DNA from: CAYXDR01 sp046498185
GTDB lineage: Bacteria; Desulfobacterota; DSM-4660; Desulfatiglandales; Desulfatiglandaceae
DNA: 29,773 nucleotides
Reading direction: 5' to 3'
Assembly: GCA_046498185.1 (NCBI GenBank)
Contig: JAWOBE010000095.1
Span: 1-29,773 of the forward strand
A model generated the notes under the pieces. The model made no database searches and was not told where the DNA came from. It worked only from the letters and a program-made list of their open reading frames with translations. Below are positions 16,042 to 22,685 of the stretch, piece by piece. Numbering within the stretch: position 1 is the first letter of the stretch; each line of letters starts with the position of its first letter. The position numbers and the translations under genes are program-made.

Positions 16042-17568
16042 ATGGCCGTCGAACTCATCACACATGTGCGTCCTTACGAAACCAGGGTGGCCTTGGTGGA
16101 GAAAGGAGCGGTGACTGAACTTCACACCGAAAGAAACTCCGGCCAGCAGCTTCTGCGCAATATATACCGCGGCCGTGTCGTGAAGGTATTGCCTGGAATG
16201 CAGGCGGCCTTCGTGGATATCGGCCTTGATCGAACCGCTTTCCTTTATGTTTCCGACGTAAACCGCGATTACCGCTCTTGGCGGCGCAACGGGGCGGAGG
16301 GCCAGGACAACGAAGAAAATGTCGGTGAAGATCATTATCCCGGTCGGCCTTTCTGTCGTTGCCCAACCTGTCGGATAGATGAAATCCTGCATGAAGGGCA
16401 GGATATAATGGTTCAGATTTCCAGAGAGCCTTTAGGCAAGAAAGGTGCACGAATAACCTCACATGTGTCACTTCCGGGGCGCCACCTTGTGTTGTTGCCC
16501 ACCGTAGATCATATCGGCGTTTCCAGAAGAATTGAATCCAGCGGCGAGAAGGAACGGCTTAAAGCGCTTATGGAGGAGGTGAGGGCTTCGAAGATGGGTT
16601 TTATAATTCGAACCGTCAGCGAAGGTACTTCCAGGGAAAAACTCAAGGCCGAGGCTGATTTTCTCGAGAAACTGTGGTTCAACATCCAGCGCAAGATGGA
16701 AAAGCTCACCCGGCCTGGACTACTTTACGAGGATCTGAGCATATCGCTTCGGGTGGTTAGGGATCTTTTCACACGCGAGGTTGACAGGCTTATTATCGAT
16801 TCCCCCGAGCAGTATGACAGGATCATGGAGTTCATAGACATGTTTGCTCCGCGTCTCAGGTATTCGGTTGAACTCTATGAGGGGGCTGAGCCGATATTCG
16901 ATGCCTTCGGGATAGAGGTGGAGATAAGCAGGGCACTGAACAAAAAGGTATGGCTGAAATCCGGCGGTTACATCGTTATAGATCATACAGAGGCGTTGAC
17001 CGTGGTTGATGTAAACACCGGCAGTTATGTAGGAGCCCGCAACCTGGAGGAAACGATACTCAAAACAAATCTTGAGGCGGTCAAGGAAATAGCGTACCAG
17101 CTTAAGCTGAGAAACATAGGTGGTCTTGTAGTGATCGACGTGATCGATATGGAGAAAAAAACGAACAGGGAAAAAGTGTTTTTTGCCCTCAAGGAGGCAT
17201 TGAGTGGAGACAAAGCCGCATGCAATGTACTTCCCATGTCAGAACTTGGTTTGATAGAGATGACCCGCAAGCGGACTTCGGCCAACCTGCATGCTTTTTT
17301 GACCGAGCCCTGCCTTTACTGCGAAGGAAGAGGAAGCCTGAAGTCGAGAAGAACGGTCTGCTATGAAATTTTCCGGGAATTGGAGCGGGAATGCGCAACG
17401 CTCGGCCCCGGTGGGCAGGCCTTAATCCAGGTACACCCCGCGGTCGAAGCCGTTCTTATGGAAGAGGAACAGGAATCGATCGTGGATCTGGAAAGGAGAA
17501 TAAAAAGAAGGGTGGTCATCGAAACGAGCGACGATGTTCACATCGAGAATTACCAGATAAGGTTTTGA
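16042..17568 (+). CDS. rng: Ribonuclease G (RNase E/G family)
   Basis: Single-strand endoribonuclease of rRNA maturation and mRNA decay, 508 aa, close to E. coli RNase G and without the long C-terminal scaffold of RNase E. It has an N-terminal S1-like domain (about 35-150), a sensor/RNase H-like middle and a DNase I-like catalytic region. Metal-binding acids are seen at Asp323 in VVDVNTG and Asp366 in VVIDVIDM, and the Zn-link cysteines at Cys424 and Cys427 in CLYCEGRG. The S1 domain carries an insertion at about 75-112 with an extra Cys-X-Cys-X-X-Cys. The gene follows the radical SAM gene by 56 bp, a common pairing, but no ribosomal protein genes follow. It is convergent with the next gene, 8 bp apart. 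Confidence 0.94.
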   Translation: MAVELITHVRPYETRVALVEKGAVTELHTERNSGQQLLRNIYRGRVVKVLPGMQAAFVDIGLDRTAFLYVSDVNRDYRSWRRNGAEGQDNEENVGEDHYPGRPFCRCPTCRIDEILHEGQDIMVQISREPLGKKGARITSHVSLPGRHLVLLPTVDHIGVSRRIESSGEKERLKALMEEVRASKMGFIIRTVSEGTSREKLKAEADFLEKLWFNIQRKMEKLTRPGLLYEDLSISLRVVRDLFTREVDRLIIDSPEQYDRIMEFIDMFAPRLRYSVELYEGAEPIFDAFGIEVEISRALNKKVWLKSGGYIVIDHTEALTVVDVNTGSYVGARNLEETILKTNLEAVKEIAYQLKLRNIGGLVVIDVIDMEKKTNREKVFFALKEALSGDKAACNVLPMSELGLIEMTRKRTSANLHAFLTEPCLYCEGRGSLKSRRTVCYEIFRELERECATLGPGGQALIQVHPAVEAVLMEEEQESIVDLERRIKRRVVIETSDDVHIENYQIRF

Positions 17569-17576
17569 TTCTTAAA

Positions 17577-17804
17577 TCACTTTTCCCTAGGGGCATCCTT
17601 GATTTTCCCGAGGCCTTCTTCTATTTCCGCCTTTGAAAAGGTTTTTTGACATTTTGTGCACTGGTAAAATTCTTCTTTGATCCTGTCGTAAATAAGCTGG
17701 TCGGAAAAATTAACGCGATGAAACCGGAGGCTGAAGGTATATACGAGCTTAAAATGCCTGTTCCCGCATTCGTCGCATTCGAAATAGTCACGAATAGATT
17801 CCAT
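17577..17804 (-). CDS. Small zinc-ribbon protein of unknown function
   Basis: A 75-aa soluble protein with two Cys-X-X-Cys knuckles, Cys10/Cys13 and Cys49/Cys52, spaced as in a zinc ribbon or rubredoxin-like fold, and a charged helical C terminus. No specific family is recognised. AGGAAC sits just before ATG 17804. It lies downstream of tRNA-Thr on the same strand, 107 bp away, and converges on rng. The paired cysteines and sensible start argue that it is real; nucleic-acid binding is only a possibility. Confidence 0.72.
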   Translation of the reverse strand: MESIRDYFECDECGNRHFKLVYTFSLRFHRVNFSDQLIYDRIKEEFYQCTKCQKTFSKAEIEEGLGKIKDAPREK

Positions 17805-17911
17805 GTTCCTGGCACCCCTGAAAATGCGGCCAACAGCCCCTGGTGTCGTTCAGGCGTCCCCGGGACTATAAAACCATCGGAATATTGGTAAAGACCAACA
17901 GTTGATCGAAA

Positions 17912-17987
17912 TGGAGCCACCGCGCGGAATCGAACCGCGGACATCCTCATTACGAGTGAGGTGCTCTGCCGGCTGAGCTACGGTGGC
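17912..17987 (-). tRNA. tRNA-Thr (anticodon CGT)
   Basis: A 76-nt tRNA with CCA encoded. The acceptor stem is GCCACCG/CGGTGGC with discriminator T. The D arm contains GCTCAGCCGGCAGAGC, the anticodon stem CCTCA/TGAGG encloses loop CTCGTAA (anticodon CGT), and the T arm contains GGTTCGAATCC. It reads ACG threonine codons. It is a single gene with its own promoter at 18003-18031. Confidence 0.97.
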
Positions 17988-18002
17988 TCAAAAACCGAAT
18001 TG

Positions 18003-18031
18003 ACTATAGACATTTTTTGCTCGTGTGTCCA
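18003..18031 (-). promoter_or_regulatory. Promoter of tRNA-Thr
   Basis: On the minus strand TGGACA (18031-18026) and TATAGT (18008-18003) are separated by exactly 17 bases, each 5 of 6 to the sigma-70 consensus. Initiation would fall about nine bases before the mature tRNA 5' end at 17987. Confidence 0.75.
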
Positions 18032-18046
18032 TACTTTTTAACCCCT

Positions 18047-18215
18047 TCGCCAATGAAAATCCCCCGCATCGACCCCCCCGCCACAGCCTTTATTCTTTCT
18101 GATGTAAATCGTTGTCAGTGAAGCGCAAGCGAAGCGGTTGTCGTTGTCGTAATCGATATTACATCGGCGTCGGGGTCGGTATCGGCTGTTTTTGAGGTAG
18201 TGCCTTTCGGATTCC
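18047..18215. repeat. Long interspersed repeat, copy A (5'-truncated)
   Basis: Shares with copies B and C the blocks CCCGCATCGA plus a C-run, CACAGCCTTTATTC, TTGTCAG and AAGCGGTTGTCGTTGTCGTAATCG, and TCGGTATCGGCT. It lacks the REP-like head and leading ~110 bp of the other copies, and carries a short duplicated AAGCGCAAGCG insertion at about 18121-18131. Confidence 0.75.
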
Positions 18216-18285
18216 GGCCGCACCAGGGGTTTCGCTGCGGAAGCTTCATATTTCGTAGTTCTCCCCGAGGGAGACTCGCCCCATC

Positions 18286-18520
18286 CTGTGGGAGCGGTTT
18301 TCAACGGCGATCATGAAAGCGGCACCGAGAAGGATTTAAACGCAAGCTTTGGCTCTTCCACCGAAGCCTCCCGCACGAGGTTCCTTCTCCCCGATGAATC
18401 TCCCGCATCGAACCCCCCGCCACAGCCTTTATTCGTGTTGAGATACATCGTTGTCAGCGGAGCGGTTGTCGTTGTCGTAATCGTAATCGATCTCCCCTAT
18501 GTGTCGGTATCGGCTTTTGG
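18286..18520. repeat. Long interspersed repeat, copy B
   Basis: About 235 bp from CTGTGGGAGCGG to the TCGGTATCGGCT block. It aligns along its length with copy C 552 bp further on, with scattered differences and small gaps. It begins with a GTGG-headed REP-like element (18288-18310) whose stem has one mismatch (GCGGTT against AACGGC). Confidence 0.78.
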
Positions 18521-18695
18521 AGTGTCGAAACGATGTTTTGACCTGGCCCGCACGGCCGGTGTAAGTGTTGGTGGCGCCTGCGGCGCGGGATTTAAAATTT
18601 TAGACAGGATTGACAGGATGTTGGCATCTCGCGAAGTCTCCAAGGCGCAGAGAACAGAAAGAAAAGAAGGATAAGGAAACTCATGGGTGACCTGT

Positions 18696-18731
18696 GGTGA
18701 ACCACCGGTGCCCTCGAAGCGAGGGTTCACC
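18696..18731. repeat. Branched palindrome (nested hairpins)
   Basis: GGTGAA (18696-18701) pairs with TTCACC (18726-18731) and encloses a palindromic CACCGGTG and an inner hairpin CCCTCG-AAG-CGAGGG (18711-18725). It could form a cruciform in DNA or a three-way junction in RNA. Confidence 0.65.
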
Positions 18732-18760
18732 GATGAGAAGCTTTATCTTGCATATAGCTT

Positions 18761-18784
18761 GTAGGTCGGGTTTCCATACCCGAC
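18761..18784. repeat. GTAG-headed REP-like hairpin
   Basis: GTAG is followed by GTCGGGT (18765-18771), a six-base loop and ACCCGAC (18778-18784). A GTRG tetranucleotide before a palindrome is the layout of REP elements mobilised by RAYT transposases; no such transposase is encoded in this window. Confidence 0.65.
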
Positions 18785-18837
18785 ACCTTTTGTATGAGCG
18801 ATCTGCAGCTCGCGATATGCGTTGTCTTTTTTATGTT

Positions 18838-19100
18838 CTGTGGGAGCGGTTTTCAACCGCGATAAAGGGATGGGCACCGGCGGGGATTGAGGCGCAAGCA
18901 TTGGCTTTTTTACTGGAGCCTCTCGCATGAAGCCCCTTCTCTTCGATGAATCTCCCGCATCGAAACCCCCGTCGCTGCCTTTATTCTTTTTGAGGTGAGG
19001 TCCTTGTCAGCGAAGCGGTTGTCGTTGTCGTAATCGTAATCGGGAGATTTCAATATGAAGAATCGGTATCGGCTGTTTTTCATGTCGTGCTTTTGGATTC
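18838..19100. repeat. Long interspersed repeat, copy C
   Basis: The most complete copy, about 260 bp. It opens with a perfect GTGG-headed REP-like hairpin (18840-18862; GCGGTT-TTC-AACCGC), continues through the CTCCCGCATCGAA block, the GTTGTCGTTGTCGTAATCGTAATCG block and TCGGTATCGGCTGTTTTT, and ends in TTTTGGATTCCG, which copy A also has near 18205-18215 with a C-for-T change. Confidence 0.78.
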
Positions 19101-19103
19101 CGA

Positions 19104-19140
19104 ATTGCTAAGGGCTAATCGCTAACGGCTAAGAGCTGAT
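19104..19140. repeat. Short GCTAA-type direct repeat
   Basis: Four near-copies of an 8-10-base unit: GCTAAGG, GCTAATC, GCTAACGG, GCTAAGAGCT. It sits directly after copy C and about 65 bp before the lipoprotein gene. Confidence 0.55.
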
Positions 19141-19204
19141 ATGACTTCCATTTCCCTGGCGAGGGAACGTTGAAAGCTCATCTTTATATAGCGGGGTGCT
19201 GGTT

Positions 19205-19459
19205 ATGAAGCGGATCTGCCTTATATTGATCGTGTGTGCGGTGCTTTTCGTTTCTGCAGGATGTTCCGACAAGGCTGCGGAACTTTACGAGACGGCCAGG
19301 TTCGAGGAGTTGCAGCGAAACGAAGAACATGCGCGCGAATTGTACCGCAAGATCCTCGATTCCCATCCGGGTAGTGATTATGCGCCGAAGGCCAGGGAGA
19401 GGCTTGCGGAATTGAATTCCAGGCGGCCGGGTGGGGAAGAACAACTGGAAACCAGGTAA
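19205..19459 (+). CDS. Small lipoprotein with TPR-like segment
   Basis: An 84-aa exported lipoprotein. A short signal peptide starting MKRICLIL ends in a lipobox (VSAG then Cys20), which would be lipidated. The rest is a single helical-hairpin stretch (ELYETARFEELQRNEEHA... then YRKILDSHPGSDYAPKARE) resembling one to two tetratricopeptide units like those in outer-membrane assembly lipoproteins. ATG 19205 is chosen because it gives a standard signal peptide; a GTG at 19196 is in frame. It lies 15 bp before the DUF362 gene and is probably in the same operon, suggesting a periplasmic accessory role. No precise family is recognised. Confidence 0.8.
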   Translation: MKRICLILIVCAVLFVSAGCSDKAAELYETARFEELQRNEEHARELYRKILDSHPGSDYAPKARERLAELNSRRPGGEEQLETR

Positions 19460-19474
19460 ATGCAGGAGCTTTTC

Positions 19475-20407
19475 ATGAAATATATCGACAGGCGGGATTT
19501 CATAAAGATTTCGTCCCGGTGGGCGGCCCTTGCATCGGCCGGAGCCGCGGTTCCGGGTATTTTAACGCATGCCATGGCCGAGGAGGCACCGGAAATTATC
19601 GTTGCGAAGGGAAACCCTCCCGGGGCGGCAACGCGTGCAGCGGTTGACGCACTCGGAGGCATGGGTCGATTCGTCGATCGAGGCGCCAGGGTGGTGATCA
19701 AGCCAAACATGAGCTTCGCTAAAGGGCCGGAGGAAGCTGCGAACACCCATCCGGACGTGGTGCGGGAGTTGGCTCTCATGTGCCGGGAAGCGGGCGCATC
19801 ATCGGTGCTGGTTCTGGACAATCCGCTCCAGAGGGTGGAGATGTGTCTGGAGAGGTCTCAGCTGAAGGAAGCATGTGAAAATATTGCGGGCACCGGGGTG
19901 GAGGCCGCGAATCGCAAGCGGGACTTCCAGGAAGTTCCGGTTCCGCTCGGAAAGTCTTTAAAATCCACCATGATTATGAAAAAGGTTCTCCAAGCCGATG
20001 TATTGATCGCGGCGCCGGTCGCCAAATCGCACAGCGCGACCGGGGTGAGCCTTTCGATGAAAGGCATGATGGGCTTGATATACAACAGGCGGGAATTTCA
20101 TACCAGCATGGATCTGAATGAAGCGATCGTGGATTTGTGTACGGTTCTCAAACCTGACCTGACCGTGGTGGATGCCTCCAGGATACTTTCGGACGGCGGG
20201 CCCGGAGGGCCGGGAAAAGTAATAAGGCTTGATACCGTTATTGCATCGACAGATATGGTTGCAGCCGATGCCATGGCTGTCGAGCGGGGGACATGGTATG
20301 GCCGCAGGTTCAAGGGCAGACAGGTTGCTCATTTACGCATGGCTCATGAACGCGGTCTCGGGAACCTGGAATTTGCCGGCCGATTGGTCAAAGAGGTGGC
20401 CGTGTGA
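19475..20407 (+). CDS. Tat-exported DUF362 domain protein
   Basis: A 310-aa protein with a twin-arginine signal (Arg6-Arg7 in IDRRDFIKISS, then a hydrophobic Ala-rich stretch and a likely cut after AMA at about residue 35), followed by a DUF362 domain. Family features include a VIKPNMSF segment, AAPVAKSHSATGVSLSMKG and VDASRILSDGGPGGPG. DUF362 proteins often occur with Fe-S proteins, and the Tat route implies folding or cofactor loading before export. ATG 19475 has AGGAG six bases upstream, better than an ATG at 19460. Its stop overlaps the polyferredoxin start (GTGA at 20404-20407), so the two are translationally coupled. The reaction is unknown; a periplasmic redox step is inferred. Confidence 0.88.
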   Translation: MKYIDRRDFIKISSRWAALASAGAAVPGILTHAMAEEAPEIIVAKGNPPGAATRAAVDALGGMGRFVDRGARVVIKPNMSFAKGPEEAANTHPDVVRELALMCREAGASSVLVLDNPLQRVEMCLERSQLKEACENIAGTGVEAANRKRDFQEVPVPLGKSLKSTMIMKKVLQADVLIAAPVAKSHSATGVSLSMKGMMGLIYNRREFHTSMDLNEAIVDLCTVLKPDLTVVDASRILSDGGPGGPGKVIRLDTVIASTDMVAADAMAVERGTWYGRRFKGRQVAHLRMAHERGLGNLEFAGRLVKEVAV

Positions 20408-22044
20408 TCCGTTTCCAGCGTGTTGTGCAGGGATTTTCGCTGGCCCTGTTTGTCTTTCTTTTATGGAAAGCATCCTATCCTTTGCCTGGCTGGATCGGTG
20501 TCGATCTTTTCCTTCGGCTGGATCCCCTGATATCCCTTGGTACGATGTCCGCGGCAAGAACCTTTATCCCGGCTCTGGTCTGGGGGCTTGTGGTGCTGGG
20601 GCTCACGGCTGTTCTGGGGAGGTTTTTCTGCGGTTTCCTCTGCCCCTTAGGGGTCACGGTGGATATTGCGGACAGGATCACCACCCGGTGGCGCCTGAAT
20701 CGTGCTTCCGGGGGCGGAGCCAGCTTAGCCGGCCGCAGGTGGAAATATCTTCTCCTTGCCTTCACCGGAGGGACGGCTCTTGTTGGCGTTTCCTCTGTGT
20801 TTCTTTTCTCTCCGGTCTCTATTGCGACCAGATTTTTCGGCTTCGTGCTTTTTCCGTTGGCATACGGTGGCGCAGATGCGGCCGGGCGCCTGCTGGAAGA
20901 TACAGTTTTGCTCCTCGGGGCCGGAGATTTCAGTTTGCCGGAAGTCCGTATACCGGTTTTTGCGACCAACCTGTTCGTTGCTGTTATGGTTGCAGCGATA
21001 TTGCTCGGCGGGGTGCGCCGTAGAAGGTTCTGGTGCAGCACGTTATGCCCCGCCGGAGCCGCCTTCGCGCTGGTCGGCTTCCGGCCGCTTTTTCGCAGGC
21101 GGGTGTCGGAAGCCTGCACCGGGTGCGGGAAATGCGAAAGCGTATGCCCCACGGGCGCCATAGCAGATGATTTCGTGACCACGTCCCATTCAGAGTGCAT
21201 CCTTTGCCTTGAATGCCTCGATATATGTCCCGTGCAGGCGATCGATTTCAAATTTTCGCTGCGAGGAGCTGAACCGGCCCCCGGGGTGGATGTTACCCGT
21301 AGAGCGCTTCTGGGTTCGGGCGCAGCCGGGCTTTTCACAGCGGCGCTTGTGGCGGCGTCCCCGGGATATCTCCATGGAAAACTGGAACCGCGCCCATCGC
21401 GTCCCTCGAGCTTGATCCGGCCGCCGGGCGCGCTGCCGGAGCCTGAATTCCAGGCAAGATGTGTCCGTTGCGGGGAATGCATGAAAGCGTGCCTGACGAA
21501 CACGCTACAGCCGGTCTGGCTGAAGTCCGGGCTGTCAGGCCTGTGGACACCCGCGGTCACCGCCCGCCTCGCCGGGTGCGATCAGAACTGCAACATCTGC
21601 GGCCTTGTGTGCCCCTCCGGCGCAATCAGGCCGCTTGAGCCGGAAGAGAAGCTTTTCGCGAAGATAGGCACGGCCCGTATCATTACCTCCAGGTGCATCG
21701 CCTGGGAACACGACAGGCAATGCTTGATCTGCGACGAGATATGCCCTTACAATGCGATTTCTTCCAGGTTCGTGGAGGGCCGGCCCGTTACGGTGCCTGT
21801 GGTGAACGAGGATCGGTGCAACGGCTGCGGCTATTGCGAGCAGAAGTGTCCGGTGGAGGGCGAATCGGCGATCGTGGTCGAATCGCATGGGGAACTTCGG
21901 CTCGCAGAGGGCTCATACCGGGAGCGGGCGGAGCGGCAGGGACTTGTTTTTCATGCGGAAGCAGGCCGCGAGGATACGATCCTTTCCCCGGAGGGCCCGC
22001 ATAAGGATCAAGGCGGTCTTCCTCCAGGGTTTATAACCGATTGA
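20404..22044 (+). CDS. Membrane polyferredoxin (NapH-like) with internal twin-arginine helix
   Basis: A 546-aa integral membrane Fe-S protein. Four helices in the N-terminal half (about 7-23, 52-72, 113-135, 184-203) carry NapH-type Cys motifs CGFLCP (76-81) and CSTLCP (211-216). Two [4Fe-4S] motifs follow at 238-275. A fifth helix at about 301-319 is preceded by Thr-Arg-Arg. A C-terminal block then holds Cys-rich motifs at 353-363, 392-403, 431-447 and 472-482. The positive-inside rule puts the first clusters in the cytoplasm and the C-terminal block outside. It starts with GTG inside the DUF362 stop. It probably passes electrons across the membrane to the exported DUF362 protein; the electron source is unknown. 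Confidence 0.87.
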   Translation: MIRFQRVVQGFSLALFVFLLWKASYPLPGWIGVDLFLRLDPLISLGTMSAARTFIPALVWGLVVLGLTAVLGRFFCGFLCPLGVTVDIADRITTRWRLNRASGGGASLAGRRWKYLLLAFTGGTALVGVSSVFLFSPVSIATRFFGFVLFPLAYGGADAAGRLLEDTVLLLGAGDFSLPEVRIPVFATNLFVAVMVAAILLGGVRRRRFWCSTLCPAGAAFALVGFRPLFRRRVSEACTGCGKCESVCPTGAIADDFVTTSHSECILCLECLDICPVQAIDFKFSLRGAEPAPGVDVTRRALLGSGAAGLFTAALVAASPGYLHGKLEPRPSRPSSLIRPPGALPEPEFQARCVRCGECMKACLTNTLQPVWLKSGLSGLWTPAVTARLAGCDQNCNICGLVCPSGAIRPLEPEEKLFAKIGTARIITSRCIAWEHDRQCLICDEICPYNAISSRFVEGRPVTVPVVNEDRCNGCGYCEQKCPVEGESAIVVESHGELRLAEGSYRERAERQGLVFHAEAGREDTILSPEGPHKDQGGLPPGFITD

Positions 22045-22096
22045 GGCGGGCTTGCATCGGCTGTTTATTTTTGTTGTTTTTTGATCGGAGATAGCG

Positions 22097-22318
22097 ATGG
22101 ATGATTATACCAAGGTGACTCTGCTGGATAACGAGTTCGAGGCTCAGCTCTTAGGTTCCGTCCTCACAGAAAGGGGCGTACCTCATCTGCTTCGATCGTA
22201 TCACGACACGGCATTCGATGGGCTTTTCCAGGTCCAGAAGGGCTGGGGGCATGTAAGCGCCCCGCCCGCCTACCACAAAGAGATTCTGGAGATAGTGGAT
22301 GATATCAGAAACGGCTGA
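22097..22318 (+). CDS. Small conserved-looking protein, possibly DUF2007-like
   Basis: A 73-aa protein with GGAG before ATG 22097. The N-terminal part (VTLLDNEFEAQLLGSVLTERGVPHLL) reads like the DUF2007 pattern of a short strand, a helix and a second strand seen in small putative signalling proteins. The C-terminal half (FQVQKGWGHVSAPPAYHKEI) is distinctive. It has no signal peptide, helix bundle or metal motif. It lies 52 bp after the polyferredoxin gene and 24 bp before a cupin gene. Function unknown; the family link is tentative. Confidence 0.68.
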   Translation: MDDYTKVTLLDNEFEAQLLGSVLTERGVPHLLRSYHDTAFDGLFQVQKGWGHVSAPPAYHKEILEIVDDIRNG

Positions 22319-22342
22319 TTTCTGCAGCGGAGGAATGCCGCC

Positions 22343-22669
22343 TTGCATCCGGTGAACCTGTTCGATTCGATCCCGGAGAAGCTGCCCGAGGAGCTTGCGG
22401 AAGTTTTGGCTCGGGGCAACGGTGTACGGATGGAAAGGATTATCTCCCGGGGTCACTCGAGCCCGGAAGGGTTCTGGTATGATCAGGGGAACTGGGAATG
22501 GGTGATGGTCGTGAGGGGTGCGGCCGGGGTTTTGTTTGAAGGGGATGCGGAAGCGGTTCGACTCGGTCCCGGCGATTATCTGACCATCCCGCCTCACCGT
22601 AAACACCGGGTGGAATGGACGGATCCGGGGTGCTATACGGTTTGGCTTGCGGTTCACTGGGCGGAATGA
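22343..22669 (+). CDS. Cupin domain protein
   Basis: Soluble single-domain cupin of 108 aa. Family features include GHSSPEGFWYDQ, the WEWVMVVRGAAGVLFEGD strand pair, and GPGDYLTIPPHRKHRVEWT, in which His residues could bind a metal. This subgroup of small cupins has no firmly known substrate. Translation appears to start at TTG 22343, nine bases after a strong GGAGG; an ATG at 22335 is in another frame and stops early. It is co-directional with the unknown 73-aa gene and the phosphoesterase gene. Confidence 0.85.
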   Translation: MHPVNLFDSIPEKLPEELAEVLARGNGVRMERIISRGHSSPEGFWYDQGNWEWVMVVRGAAGVLFEGDAEAVRLGPGDYLTIPPHRKHRVEWTDPGCYTVWLAVHWAE

Positions 22670-22685
22670 CGCAGAAAAAAATGGT

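Larger units (their letters stand above)
17988..19204. other. 1.2-kb non-coding block filled with interspersed repeats
   Basis: No credible gene lies between tRNA-Thr and the lipoprotein gene; open frames here follow repeat sequence and lack ribosome sites or recognisable protein features. The block holds the tRNA promoter, three degenerate copies of a long repeat, two GTGG-headed REP-like hairpins, one GTAG-headed hairpin, a branched palindrome, a GC-rich hairpin at 18574-18586 (GCGCC-TGC-GGCGC), degenerate short units near 18600-18675 (AGACAGGATTGACAGGATG, CAAGGCGCAGAGAACAGAAA), a GCTAA-type short repeat and a TTCCCT-GGCG-AGGGAA hairpin at 19152-19167. Confidence 0.8.

Noticed and set aside
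17885..17898. Terminator after tRNA-Thr (TTGGT-AAAG-ACCAA)
   Set aside because: A 5-bp AT-containing stem with no T-run is too weak to call.
18288..18674. Open frame of 128 codons through repeat copy B
   Set aside because: Sequence is explained by the interspersed repeat; no ribosome site, no domain, low-complexity translation.
18047..19100. CRISPR array
   Set aside because: Copies are long, diverged and irregularly spaced; there are no short identical repeats with even spacers and no cas genes.
17912..19100. Genomic island with an attachment site at tRNA-Thr
   Set aside because: No integrase and no direct duplication of the tRNA 3' end are visible in the window.
20475..21560. A 361-codon minus-strand open frame opposite the polyferredoxin gene
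   Set aside because: Antisense to strongly conserved Cys motifs; composition is Arg/Pro/Ser-rich shadow sequence with no domain.
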